From contig VFYV01000008.1 of NCBI GenBank assembly GCA_016871395.1, forward strand, positions 1-64,000: DNA of 64,000 nt, in the 5' to 3' direction. Positions 1-8,186 of the stretch are shown here, piece by piece (position 1 is the stretch's first letter; each line of letters starts with the position of its first letter). Made by a program: the position numbers and the translations under genes. The notes beneath the pieces are model-generated. The model was not told the origin of the DNA. It worked only from the letters and a program-made list of their open reading frames with translations, and did not search any database. Source of the DNA: Actinomycetota bacterium. GTDB lineage: Bacteria; Actinomycetota; Acidimicrobiia; Acidimicrobiales; Ilumatobacteraceae.

Positions 1-506
1 GCGAAGCCGTCGAGACCGGCCTTGGTCGAGCCGTACACGAAATTGGCTTTGCGCACCCGTTGTCCGGCCACGCTCGAGAGCACGATCAACCGACCGTGAC
101 CCTGACGACGAAGTTGCTTGGCGACGTGCAATGACACCGATATCGCGCCGGTGAAATTCGTCTGCGCCACCCGCACCGCGGACTCGGGGTCGTCGTCGAA
201 GCGCGTCTGATCGCCCAGTTGTCCAAAAGCCACGATCACGACGTCGAGATCGCCGTGCTCGGCGATCAGTCGGTTCATGAAGGAGGCATGTGAACCCGTG
301 TCGGCGGCGTCGAAGGCCATGGCCCGCACGTCGACCCCTTCGCGCCGTAGCGATGCAACCTGCGAAGTGGCCTCGTCGGGTCGGCGACACGCGAGCACGA
401 CGGATCTCGTGGCCCGACCCATGAGTCGGCGCGCGATGGCTAATCCGATTTCGCTCATCCCACCGAGCACCACGATGTTCTGGGTTTCTCCGAACGCGTT
501 CTGCAT
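1..506 (-). CDS. dprE2: Decaprenylphosphoryl-2-keto-beta-D-erythro-pentose reductase DprE2 (C-terminus outside window)
   Basis: This is a short-chain dehydrogenase whose first 168 residues are inside the window; the rest runs off the left edge. Reading from the ATG at 506 gives an N-terminal strand followed by a glycine-rich nucleotide-binding turn (VVLGGMSEIGLAIA, residues 12-25). A strand ending VIVAFGQLGD, an SSVAG strand and a YGSTKAG segment with the SDR catalytic Tyr and Lys follow. The ATG is preceded by GGGAG, which overlaps the stop codon of dprE1 9 bases upstream. Known role: NADH-dependent reduction of the keto intermediate made by DprE1, giving decaprenylphosphoryl-arabinose for cell-wall arabinan. 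The pairing with dprE1 is the main reason for preferring DprE2 over a generic SDR. Confidence 0.85.
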   Translation of the reverse strand, partial: MQNAFGETQNIVVLGGMSEIGLAIARRLMGRATRSVVLACRRPDEATSQVASLRREGVDVRAMAFDAADTGSHASFMNRLIAEHGDLDVVIVAFGQLGDQTRFDDDPESAVRVAQTNFTGAISVSLHVAKQLRRQGHGRLIVLSSVAGQRVRKANFVYGSTKAGLDGF

Positions 507-515
507 TGCGACTCC

Positions 516-1895
516 CTATCCCAACAAGGCCAAACGACGTGACAGATCGCTTTGCCACACCCGACCGGGATCCACGGCGTCCCGTGTGCGACGCCACTCG
601 TCCAACCGGGGATACCCCCGTACGATCGATTCCGCTCGGGTGTGAGCGTCCTTGGCCAGATAATGACGACCGCCCGCCTCGAGGACCACGTCGTCGAGTC
701 GACGACACAAGGCGGATAGTCCCGCCGCCGCGGCCGGCATGTCGACGGTGAGAGTCCAGCCGGGCATCGGGAAACTCAACGGAGCCTCATTGGAAGGACC
801 GAAACGTTTGAGGACCACCAAAGGGCTGGCTAGTCGGGATTCCACGACCAACTCGACGCACCGCTGCAAGGAGTCCGCACGTTCGAAGGGAACGACGAAC
901 TGGTATTGAATGAACCCCCGAGGACCGTACAGACGGTTCCACGAACCGATGGAATCGAGTGGATGGAAGTAAGCGGGAATCGATTTGATCTGCCCGTCCT
1001 TGCGCCGGGGCTCCTTGCGCAGCCAGATCTCGTTGAAGAATCGTGAGGAAAACGGGTTCACGAGGCCGGGCGGCGGGATGATCGGGGGCACCGACGTCAC
1101 TCGTCGCGTTGTGTACCTCAGTGGTGCCGAGGCCTGCTTGGCATTCAGGTCCGACAACCGAGCATGATCGCCACGCCACAGCACACCACGCCCGAACGAC
1201 CGACCACGGGCCAACAAGTCGACCCACGACACCGAGTATCGGTGTTCCTCGTCCCCGACCGACATCTCCGACAGCAATTCTTCGAGGTTCGGGCAGCGCA
1301 CGGTACTGACGATGCAGCTGCTGGTCTCGATGGGTAGAACGGCGAAGGTCGCGTCGAGAATGATGCCGGTGAGACCCATGCCGCCGACCGTGGCCCAGAA
1401 AAGGTCCGCACCCGACGTGGGCGAAAGTTCCCGCACCGTGCCGTCGGCGAGCAACAAGGACAGTCGACGAACGTGCACCCCGAAGGATCCGTCGGCATGG
1501 TGATTCTTGCCGTGTATGTCGCTGGCGATGGCCCCACCCACCGTCACGAATCGGGTTCCCGGGCTGACCGGCACGAAGAAACCTTGGGGGACGATCACCG
1601 TGAGAAGTTCGTCCAAACTGACGGCTGCCGAGGCGGTCACGGTGGAGGACTCACGGTCGATCACCACCTCGGAGATCGACCCCGCCAGGCGCAGGACCGA
1701 CCCACCAGAGTTCTGAGCCGCGTCCCCGTACGAGCGACCGAGTCCCCGGGCGATGACCCCCCGAACACCGGAGTCCTTGACGCATTCGGGTAGATCTTCT
1801 GGGGCGACCGTGGCGACTCGCGCGACTGACGGCGCGGTGAGCCCCCACCCGGTGAGGCGCAGAGAAGCGAAATCGCGTGACATTGGTTCTGCCAT
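516..1895 (-). CDS. dprE1: Decaprenylphosphoryl-beta-D-ribose 2'-oxidase DprE1
   Basis: A 459-residue FAD-dependent oxidase of the vanillyl-alcohol-oxidase fold, the usual DprE1 length. GLGRSYGD (51-58) and the DIHGKNHH segment (126-133) form the FAD-binding region. His128 corresponds to His132 of the Mycobacterium tuberculosis enzyme, and Lys415 to its catalytic Lys418. The C-terminal block FGPSNEAPLSFPMPGW also matches DprE1 closely. The enzyme oxidises the 2'-hydroxyl of decaprenylphosphoryl-ribose and works with DprE2 downstream. The cysteine that benzothiazinone drugs modify (Cys387 in M. tuberculosis) is Thr383 here (codon at 747-749). A second ATG four codons in is an alternative start. 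The upstream UbiA-type gene lies 38 bases away, so all four wall genes probably share a transcript. Confidence 0.92.
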   Translation of the reverse strand: MAEPMSRDFASLRLTGWGLTAPSVARVATVAPEDLPECVKDSGVRGVIARGLGRSYGDAAQNSGGSVLRLAGSISEVVIDRESSTVTASAAVSLDELLTVIVPQGFFVPVSPGTRFVTVGGAIASDIHGKNHHADGSFGVHVRRLSLLLADGTVRELSPTSGADLFWATVGGMGLTGIILDATFAVLPIETSSCIVSTVRCPNLEELLSEMSVGDEEHRYSVSWVDLLARGRSFGRGVLWRGDHARLSDLNAKQASAPLRYTTRRVTSVPPIIPPPGLVNPFSSRFFNEIWLRKEPRRKDGQIKSIPAYFHPLDSIGSWNRLYGPRGFIQYQFVVPFERADSLQRCVELVVESRLASPLVVLKRFGPSNEAPLSFPMPGWTLTVDMPAAAAGLSALCRRLDDVVLEAGGRHYLAKDAHTRAESIVRGYPRLDEWRRTRDAVDPGRVWQSDLSRRLALLG

Positions 1896-1933
1896 GTTAC
1901 CGACGAGTCCAGATCATGACCGGCGGTCGGCAC

Positions 1934-2806
1934 TCAACCGACGTACACGCCGAGACCAAAGACGATCAACCACACCATTCCGAGACCTTGCAACAAGCGA
2001 TCGGCAACGAAAACGTCCTCGGGTGCGGCACCCTGGCCTTGCTCCAGCACCAGCAGATACCGCAGCAACGCTCCGAGCATGGGGACAATCGACAACTCGT
2101 AGAAGGGCCACGTCGAACCGGAGATCTCTTTGGTGGCGAAAGCCCAGATGCAATACGCGACCAACGTCGCGGCGAGGCTGACCGACAGCACGATACGCAG
2201 GTATCCGGGGCTGTACTCGGTGAGGGCCACACGAGTGACCTCGACGGTCTCGCCGCCCTCACGCAATTCGGCGTAACGCTTACCGGTGACGATGAACAGG
2301 GCCCCGAAACTCGCACACAGGAGGAACCACGTGCTCATGTCCACGCCCGCCGCCTCGGCCCCGGCAATGGCACGAAGAACGAACCCGGCGGCCACGACCA
2401 TCAGGTCGAGCACGGCCTCGTGCTTCAAGCGGGCCGAATAGGCGACGGTGAGCAACACGTAGACGATGACCGCCAAACCACTGCGCCAATCGGGGACGAA
2501 AGCCAGGGCCACGCCGCTGAACAACAGGAGAGTTCCCACCACCCGAGCGGCTCGGAGGGAGATCGCTCCCGAGGCGATTGGACGCGAGCGTTTGCGGGGA
2601 TGGGCGCGATCGGCCTCCACGTCGAGAACGTCGTTCCAATAGTACGTACCACTGGCCACCATGCACATCGCCAGAAAAACGACGAGGGACCGCCAAGCCG
2701 TCGGCCATTCGTTGAGCACTCCCGCCGCTCCGGGCGCGGCGAACACCAGAACATTCTTCACCCACTGTTTCGGACGGGCCTCGCGAAGATGACCGCCGAT
2801 GATCAT
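1934..2806 (-). CDS. ubiA: UbiA-family decaprenyl-phosphate phosphoribosyltransferase
   Basis: A 290-residue polytopic membrane protein of the UbiA superfamily. Near the N-terminus it has RPKQWVKNVLVFAAP, typical of the phosphoribosyltransferase branch (M. tuberculosis Rv3806c). The first aspartate-rich motif is NDVLDVEADRAHP, followed by KRSRPIASG; the rest consists of hydrophobic helices. Known reaction: transfer of phosphoribose from PRPP to decaprenyl phosphate, the step before DprE1. The ATG overlaps the stop of the upstream HAD gene (ATGA), so the two are translationally coupled. The dprE1-dprE2 neighbours support this substrate over a quinone or haem prenyltransferase role. Confidence 0.88.
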   Translation of the reverse strand: MIIGGHLREARPKQWVKNVLVFAAPGAAGVLNEWPTAWRSLVVFLAMCMVASGTYYWNDVLDVEADRAHPRKRSRPIASGAISLRAARVVGTLLLFSGVALAFVPDWRSGLAVIVYVLLTVAYSARLKHEAVLDLMVVAAGFVLRAIAGAEAAGVDMSTWFLLCASFGALFIVTGKRYAELREGGETVEVTRVALTEYSPGYLRIVLSVSLAATLVAYCIWAFATKEISGSTWPFYELSIVPMLGALLRYLLVLEQGQGAAPEDVFVADRLLQGLGMVWLIVFGLGVYVG

Positions 2807-3468
2807 GCCGCCACCGGAGCCGGGGCAATCGGATCACGACCCACGCGCACCGGCACGTGTGCCATGGCCAACATCTGATCGTCCCCCGAAGAGTCCCCAT
2901 AGGCGAAGACTCGGGCACCCATCAGTCCCCGGGCCGACATCCAATCGAGCAGTCGACGCTCCTTCTCCGTGCCCCGGCAATTCCGACCCCGAAGTCGACC
3001 AGTGCACCAACCTTCCGCACCCACTTCGATCTCGGTGGCGAGCACGTCGTCACATCCGAGCAGAAGAGCCAGGTGATCGAGGTATTCCCGATACGACGCC
3101 GAGACCAACACCACGCGATGCCCCTGCTCTCGGTGCCAGCGAAGGCGCTGAACGGTGTCGGTGCGTAACCACGCCGGAAACACTCGCCCGGCGAAGCGCG
3201 CCGCCGAGGACTGAACATTCGTCAGGGGACGCCCGGCCATCGCCGCCGACGTCACCAGATTCCGCACCTCGTCGCGATCACGACGCACGATGGCCATCGA
3301 CAGCGGAAACACTCGCCGCAACAATCCGAGATACCACCGCCAACCGGCCAATTCACGCAGGAACGGCACCACGCAATCGCGTCGAGTGAGGGTGCGATCG
3401 ACATCGAAGGCCGCCACGGTGGGCCCGGCGGATCGCGGACCACCGTCTGACACCGAGGTCGCGTCCAT
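2803..3468 (-). CDS. HAD-IB family phosphatase, candidate decaprenylphosphoryl-5-phosphoribose phosphatase
   Basis: A 221-residue HAD hydrolase. It has the motif I nucleophile DVDRT (Asp22, Asp24), a motif II serine in VSAS, a motif III lysine in the GTEKER region, and motif IV GDSSGDDQMLAMA near the C-terminus, all as in SerB-like HAD-IB phosphatases. I chose the ATG at 3468, which starts 11 bases after the aroA stop; the longer frame to 3534 would run into aroA. Its stop overlaps the start of the UbiA-type gene. Because that enzyme makes a 5-phosphorylated lipid whose phosphate must be removed before DprE1, the coupling suggests this protein is that phosphatase. That role is inference. Confidence 0.75.
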   Translation of the reverse strand: MDATSVSDGGPRSAGPTVAAFDVDRTLTRRDCVVPFLRELAGWRWYLGLLRRVFPLSMAIVRRDRDEVRNLVTSAAMAGRPLTNVQSSAARFAGRVFPAWLRTDTVQRLRWHREQGHRVVLVSASYREYLDHLALLLGCDDVLATEIEVGAEGWCTGRLRGRNCRGTEKERRLLDWMSARGLMGARVFAYGDSSGDDQMLAMAHVPVRVGRDPIAPAPVAA

Positions 3469-3479
3469 GACCCGACAGA

Positions 3480-4766
3480 TTACCGACGGGCACCCTGGAG
3501 AAGGGCCCTTCTCACCGACCACCACTCGGGCCAACTTTTACCCACCACGGCGGGATCGTCCACCGAGACCCCCGGAACGGTCAAGGCCAACAAAGACCAT
3601 GACATGGCCAAACGGTGATCATCGTGCACCGACAGGCGAGCCCCGTGATATCCCGATATCGACATCGGTTCTATGCGCAGACCGTCCTCTTCCTCGACCG
3701 CGGTGCACCCGATCGCCGACAGGCCTCGAACCAGATCACCGAGTCGATCACTTTCCTTGCGTCGGATGAAGCCCACTCCGGTGATGCGGGTCGGCGACGA
3801 CGCGAAGGCCGCCACGGCCGCCACCGTCGGCACCAGGTCGGACAGGTCGGACATGTCGATGACGACCCCGTGCAAGGAGCCGGTTCCGATGACCGTGGTC
3901 GATGTGGTCGTTCGCTCCACACGACAGCCCATTGCCTCCATGATGTCGGCGAATTGCGCGTCTCCCTGCAACGCCCCTTCGCCAAGACCCTCGACCCGCA
4001 CCGATCCGTTCGTGATGGCCGCAACGGCCAACGGATAGGAGGCGGACGACGCGTCAGCTTCGATCGTGTAATCACATCCCGTGTACGAGCCGGCTTCGAC
4101 GCTGATCCGGTGGTCCCCCACCGTGACTCCCGAAGCCCCGAACGATGCCATCACCGTGGCCGTGATCGCCACATAGGGCCTCGACACGAGTGACGTGGTG
4201 AGATCGATTTGCAGGCCGTCGGGCAACAATGGTCCGATCATCATCAACGCCGATACGAACTGACTCGAGACATCACCTCGCATCTCGATTCGTCCTCCGG
4301 ACAATCCACCTCGGGCCACTCTCACCGGCAGACATCCGTCGGATGACACCACGTTGGCGCCCAGTTCGCGGAGGGCGTCGTGCAACTCACCCATCGGTCG
4401 ACGCCGAAGCGCGGCCCCACCATCCACCGTCGTGGCGTCGCCACCGAGAGCCGATACTGCCGTAACGAATCGTGACGTGGTTCCCGCCAATCGGGCGTCG
4501 ACGGTCGCACCACCCCGGATGTCGCCATCACGGCCCTCGACTCGCGTCCGCTCGGCGATCATCTCGATGCCCACCCCGAGCGAGCGCAGACAGTCGACCA
4601 TCGCCATCGTGTCGTCACCGGGTGCCATGTTCGACAGGTTCGTCGTCCCCCGAGCCAGAGCGGCGCACACCAAGGCACGATTCGCGATACTTTTCGAACC
4701 GGGTACCACCACGTCGGCCACGACCGGACCGGCCGCGACGGGTATCGATATGGTCGGGTCCTCCAT
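3480..4766 (-). CDS. aroA: 3-phosphoshikimate 1-carboxyvinyltransferase (EPSP synthase)
   Basis: A 428-residue EPSP synthase, the normal length, catalysing the sixth step of the shikimate pathway from shikimate-3-phosphate and PEP. Visible motifs are PGSKSIANR (22-30, active-site Lys25), RLAGTTSRF (92-100), SSQFVSAL, SDLSDLVPT, the RRKESDRLG block, HDDHRLAMS and a C-terminal VGKSWPEWW. The residue after the conserved Arg (Pro101 in E. coli AroA) is Phe100, which is usual in actinobacteria. Its ATG overlaps the tyrA stop by one base (TGATG), so the two aromatic amino-acid genes are coupled. Confidence 0.95.
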   Translation of the reverse strand: MEDPTISIPVAAGPVVADVVVPGSKSIANRALVCAALARGTTNLSNMAPGDDTMAMVDCLRSLGVGIEMIAERTRVEGRDGDIRGGATVDARLAGTTSRFVTAVSALGGDATTVDGGAALRRRPMGELHDALRELGANVVSSDGCLPVRVARGGLSGGRIEMRGDVSSQFVSALMMIGPLLPDGLQIDLTTSLVSRPYVAITATVMASFGASGVTVGDHRISVEAGSYTGCDYTIEADASSASYPLAVAAITNGSVRVEGLGEGALQGDAQFADIMEAMGCRVERTTTSTTVIGTGSLHGVVIDMSDLSDLVPTVAAVAAFASSPTRITGVGFIRRKESDRLGDLVRGLSAIGCTAVEEEDGLRIEPMSISGYHGARLSVHDDHRLAMSWSLLALTVPGVSVDDPAVVGKSWPEWWSVRRALLQGARR

Positions 4767-5845
4767 CAGCCCAACCGTTGGATCGCCGGCCGGAATCCTC
4801 GCGCCAACAATCCGCCTCGGAACACCTCCGTGCTCGCGACATCCACGAGAACAACCACCACGCCTCGATCACCCTCGACGGAGTGCACCACTTCGAAATT
4901 CGCGATGTTCACGCCGATCTCGGCCGCCAAGGTGAACACCTCGGCCGCGGCACCGGGACGATCGGGAATGGGAATGCGGAATTCGGTGAGCTCCGAGGGT
5001 GCCTTGATACGACCCGGCAGATTGGATCGCGCCTCTCGCGCGGTCGACAACCGCGCCAAGAGTCGTTCTCGATCACCCTCGGCCACGATCGATCGCATCG
5101 AGGACAAATTGTCGATGAGAGTCGAGAGGGTGGACACGATCGCATCCCGGTTCTCGCCGCAGATGTCGAGCCAAATGGCCGGATGGCCCGACGCGATGCG
5201 CGTCATGTCCCGGAAACCACCTGCGGCCAAACGCAACAAAGCCGCATGCTCGGTGGCGCGCGAACTGGCCACCCCCATCAGTGCGGCGGCCGTGAGATGG
5301 GGGACGTGGCTGACCACCGCCACCAATTCGTCGTGGCGCTCGGGTGCCAGACCCACCACCTCGGCCCCGAGATCGCCGACGATTCCGGCCACGGTGGCGA
5401 AGGCCGCGTCGGACGTCTCCGGAATGGGCGTCAACACCCATACCGCGCCGGCGAACAGGTCCGGATCGGCACCGTCGAGGCCCTCCAATTCACTTCCCGC
5501 CATCGGGTGACCGCCGATGAATCGGGCGTCACGAACAGCCTCGCACACCGCCGCTTTCACGCTGCCCACGTCGGTGACGAAACCGGTCGTCTCCCGTAGA
5601 GCGCGACGCACCTGATGGCCAACGGCCATCACGGGCACCGCCACGAAGGTCACCTCGGCATCACGATCCACTCCGGCGGCCGCCACGATGCCGCGGGACA
5701 CCGCCTCTCTCACGCGCTCGGGGTCGGTGTCGTCACCGGTGACGACCCAACCACGGTCCCGCAAGGCGACACAAATCGAACCCCCGATGAGGCCGAGTCC
5801 GAGCACGTTGGCTCGTCGGGGTTCGGCCTGCGGACTCTGGCTCAT
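4766..5845 (-). CDS. tyrA: Prephenate dehydrogenase with C-terminal ACT domain
   Basis: A 359-residue protein. A Rossmann NAD(P) loop GLGLIGGS lies near residue 16, the catalytic-histidine segment GGHPMAGSELEG follows, and a C-terminal ACT regulatory domain (FRIPIPDRPGAAAEVFTLA onwards) is present. It converts prephenate to 4-hydroxyphenylpyruvate for tyrosine; the ACT domain suggests feedback by tyrosine. I use the ATG at 5845, which overlaps the rluB stop as ATGA. A further upstream start at 5926 would overlap rluB by about 80 bases and adds only a non-conserved basic stretch. Confidence 0.93.
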   Translation of the reverse strand: MSQSPQAEPRRANVLGLGLIGGSICVALRDRGWVVTGDDTDPERVREAVSRGIVAAAGVDRDAEVTFVAVPVMAVGHQVRRALRETTGFVTDVGSVKAAVCEAVRDARFIGGHPMAGSELEGLDGADPDLFAGAVWVLTPIPETSDAAFATVAGIVGDLGAEVVGLAPERHDELVAVVSHVPHLTAAALMGVASSRATEHAALLRLAAGGFRDMTRIASGHPAIWLDICGENRDAIVSTLSTLIDNLSSMRSIVAEGDRERLLARLSTAREARSNLPGRIKAPSELTEFRIPIPDRPGAAAEVFTLAAEIGVNIANFEVVHSVEGDRGVVVVLVDVASTEVFRGGLLARGFRPAIQRLG

Positions 5846-6642
5846 CGATCTCGATCGTACTTGCGTGCCTCGGTGGCGACCGCCTCGGTTAGCGCGCGTA
5901 ATTCCTCCCGTGTCAACGCTCGCCACTGCCCGGGGCGCAGGGTGCGATCACTGAGCGGGCCGATTCGCACGCGAACGAGGCGACGGACCGGGTGACCAAT
6001 GGCGTCGCACATGCGTCGCACCTGCCGGTTACGACCCTCGTGTATGGTGATGCGCAGCACACCGGGCTCGGGCTGGGACACCTTGGCCGGAGCGGTGATG
6101 CCGTCGTCCAACTCGACTCCGTCGCGAAGTCGCCTCAGTCGATTGCCGCCCACCTCGCCACCTTCGACCTCGACCAGGTACTCCTTTTCCACCCCGTGAC
6201 TCGGATGCGCCACGAGATTCGCCAGATCACCGTCGTTCGTGAGCAGAATCAGCCCTTCAGTGTCCACGTCGAGACGGCCCACCGCGAACACGCGTGGGGC
6301 CGGGGGCACGAGGTCGGTGACGATCGGTCGTCCGTGGGTGTCGCTCGACGTCGTCACCACGCCCGCGGGCTTGTTGACCAGATAGTGAACGAGGCCGGGT
6401 CGTACTCCCACCGATGTACCGTCGACTTCGATGCGATCGGTATCGACATCGACGCGACGACCCAACACGGCGACGACCCCGTTGACTTCGACCCGACCCT
6501 GAGCGATCAGGTCCTCGCACGTCCGCCGCGACCCGAACCCGTGTCGAGCCAGCACTTTTTGCAAGCGTTCACCTTGGGGTAACAACCTCGACGCGGCCGC
6601 CAGTTGCTCCCACAACGGGGGTTCGGGGCGACGCTCGGTCAT
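5842..6642 (-). CDS. rluB: Pseudouridine synthase of the RluB/RsuA family
   Basis: A 266-residue protein. A short N-terminal extension is followed by an S4 RNA-binding domain (LQKVLARHGFGSRRTCEDLI, residues 27-46). The catalytic domain carries VNKPAGVVTT and GRLDVDTEGL, with catalytic Asp125. The GRNRQVRRMCDAIGHPV block is diagnostic for the RsuA/RluB/RluE/RluF branch. Next to scpA/scpB in actinobacteria this gene is usually rluB, which modifies 23S rRNA helix 89. The gene starts 3 bases after the scpB stop and overlaps tyrA downstream. Confidence 0.92.
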   Translation of the reverse strand: MTERRPEPPLWEQLAAASRLLPQGERLQKVLARHGFGSRRTCEDLIAQGRVEVNGVVAVLGRRVDVDTDRIEVDGTSVGVRPGLVHYLVNKPAGVVTTSSDTHGRPIVTDLVPPAPRVFAVGRLDVDTEGLILLTNDGDLANLVAHPSHGVEKEYLVEVEGGEVGGNRLRRLRDGVELDDGITAPAKVSQPEPGVLRITIHEGRNRQVRRMCDAIGHPVRRLVRVRIGPLSDRTLRPGQWRALTREELRALTEAVATEARKYDRDR

Positions 6643-6645
6643 GAG

Positions 6646-7284
6646 TCAACGTTCGGGATCGGACGGCTTCGGTTCGGCACCGTTCAGGTCTTCCACCTGA
6701 GGGATGCGCAGTCCCTCCTCGAGCGCCTCGACCACGTCGGCACCGGGCACGAACTCGGCGATCGCGGGAAGGTCGCCGATGGAGTTGACACCCAACTTCT
6801 CGAGGAACGCCGCGGTCGTTCCCCACATCACCGCTTGTCCCGGTCCCGGGTCGCGTCCGATCTGGTCGATGTAGCCCCGACCTTGCAACGTGCGCATCAC
6901 CGCGTCGGGATCGACCCCGCGAATCGCGGCCACTTGAGCCCGCGAGATGGGTTGTTTGTAGGCGATGATCGCCAATGTCTCCAGGGCTGCGCCGGACAAT
7001 CGAGCACGTTGACCGTCGAGGATGTACCGCTCGACGAAGGCGGCGACATCAGGGTGACTTTGGTAGCGGTAGCCGCCAGCCACCTGCACCAACTGGAATC
7101 CGTGACCAGCCTCGTCGTAGGCGGCGGCGAGAGAGTCGCACAGTGAGGCGACGACCTCGGCGGGATGTCCGAGGATCTGGGCGAGCAACTCGGCCGGGAC
7201 CGGTTCGGTCGCCACGAGGATCACGGCCTCGAGGGCACGCACCAGTTCGGCGTCGATGGCTCCACCGCGGGTCCGCTCATTCAC
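6646..7284 (-). CDS. scpB: Segregation and condensation protein B
   Basis: A 212-residue ScpB made of two winged-helix domains, seen in VRALEAVILVATEPVPAELL and in LSGAALETLAIIAYKQPISR followed by IRGVDPDAVMRTLQGRGYI. ScpB pairs with ScpA and SMC in the bacterial condensin. I place the start at the GTG at 7284 because AAAGGAG (7291-7297 on the minus strand) sits six bases upstream, an almost ideal Shine-Dalgarno. The upstream ATG (7305) and TTG (7317) have poorly spaced sites. Confidence 0.92.
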   Translation of the reverse strand: MNERTRGGAIDAELVRALEAVILVATEPVPAELLAQILGHPAEVVASLCDSLAAAYDEAGHGFQLVQVAGGYRYQSHPDVAAFVERYILDGQRARLSGAALETLAIIAYKQPISRAQVAAIRGVDPDAVMRTLQGRGYIDQIGRDPGPGQAVMWGTTAAFLEKLGVNSIGDLPAIAEFVPGADVVEALEEGLRIPQVEDLNGAEPKPSDPER

Positions 7285-7313
7285 GTTCTGCTCCTTTGGG
7301 GCCATGTTCCTCG

Positions 7314-8093
7314 TCAACCCTCGTAGTCATCGATCGGAATGGATCCGACCACCACGGACGCCTCTTGGCCGATCCACACGATGTCGATATCGCCAAAACG
7401 CTCGCCCTGAGCCAGTTCGACGTAGCCCTGCTTGAACAACTCGAGAAGCGCCAAGAAGCGGACGATGACTTCCATGCGATCAGCGAGGTCAGAGGTCAAA
7501 CGACGGAAACTGATGCGCCGGACGCGCGGCAACTCGTCGACCAATTCGACCAGCGCGTCGCTGACCGACGCCTTGATGACGCCCAAATGGAACAGATCGA
7601 CCTTGGGCACCGCCTTGGGGGTGGAGGCCCGCACGAAAGCCGCATGTATCTGGGTGGGCTTCACACCTTCGAGCAGATCGGGCATGAGTGCGGCGTAGCG
7701 TTCGTCGGGTCCGCACCGACGGGCATACGTGCGATCAGCAGCGTCGGCCAGACGACCAAAAACCTGACCCACGTCCTTGAACGTCTTGCACTCGAGCAAC
7801 CGGGACAGCAACAGATCCCGCTCCTCCCACAACGCCAACTCCTCGTCGAGATCCACGTCTTCGCGACCCGGCAACAAGCGACGGGCCTTCAGTTCGACCA
7901 AGGTGGCGGCAATCAACAAGAACTCGGTGGCCACCTCGAGGTCCAACGACTGCATGGTCCTCAGTTCGCTCAGATACGCGTCCACGATGACCGACAGGCT
8001 GACCTCGTGGATGTCCACCTGCTCCTTGAGGATCAGGTGCAACAGGAGATCGAACGGCCCCTCGAACACCGGGGTGGAAACGTCGACGGCCAT
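7314..8093 (-). CDS. scpA: Segregation and condensation protein A
   Basis: A 259-residue kleisin. It begins at the ATG at 8093 with VFEGPFDLLLHLILKEQVDI, the conserved ScpA N-terminal helix, then DAYLSELRTM and LEVATEFLLIAATLVELKAR. The C-terminal winged-helix part (VIVRFLALLELFKQGYVEL) contacts the SMC head. The open frame continues upstream to 8753, but that part is antisense to trpS and is not coding. It is the first gene of the scpA-scpB-rluB-tyrA-aroA run. The promoter should lie in the 93-base gap shared with the divergent trpS. Confidence 0.94.
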   Translation of the reverse strand: MAVDVSTPVFEGPFDLLLHLILKEQVDIHEVSLSVIVDAYLSELRTMQSLDLEVATEFLLIAATLVELKARRLLPGREDVDLDEELALWEERDLLLSRLLECKTFKDVGQVFGRLADAADRTYARRCGPDERYAALMPDLLEGVKPTQIHAAFVRASTPKAVPKVDLFHLGVIKASVSDALVELVDELPRVRRISFRRLTSDLADRMEVIVRFLALLELFKQGYVELAQGERFGDIDIVWIGQEASVVVGSIPIDDYEG

Positions 8094-8186
8094 GTAGCCG
8101 AGGCTAATCGGCGCGATCAGGACCGAACCCCTTTCTCGACCCAATACACCTTCGTCGCACGGGTCATCACCGTTAGCCTGACTGGC

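Noticed and set aside
1877-2878. Long plus-strand frame opposite the UbiA-type gene
   Set aside because: It is an antisense shadow with His/Asp/Gln-rich composition typical of the complementary frame of GC-rich genes.
8094-8186. T-box or other riboswitch ahead of trpS
   Set aside because: The gap is only 93 bases and shows no T-box core or terminator hairpin.
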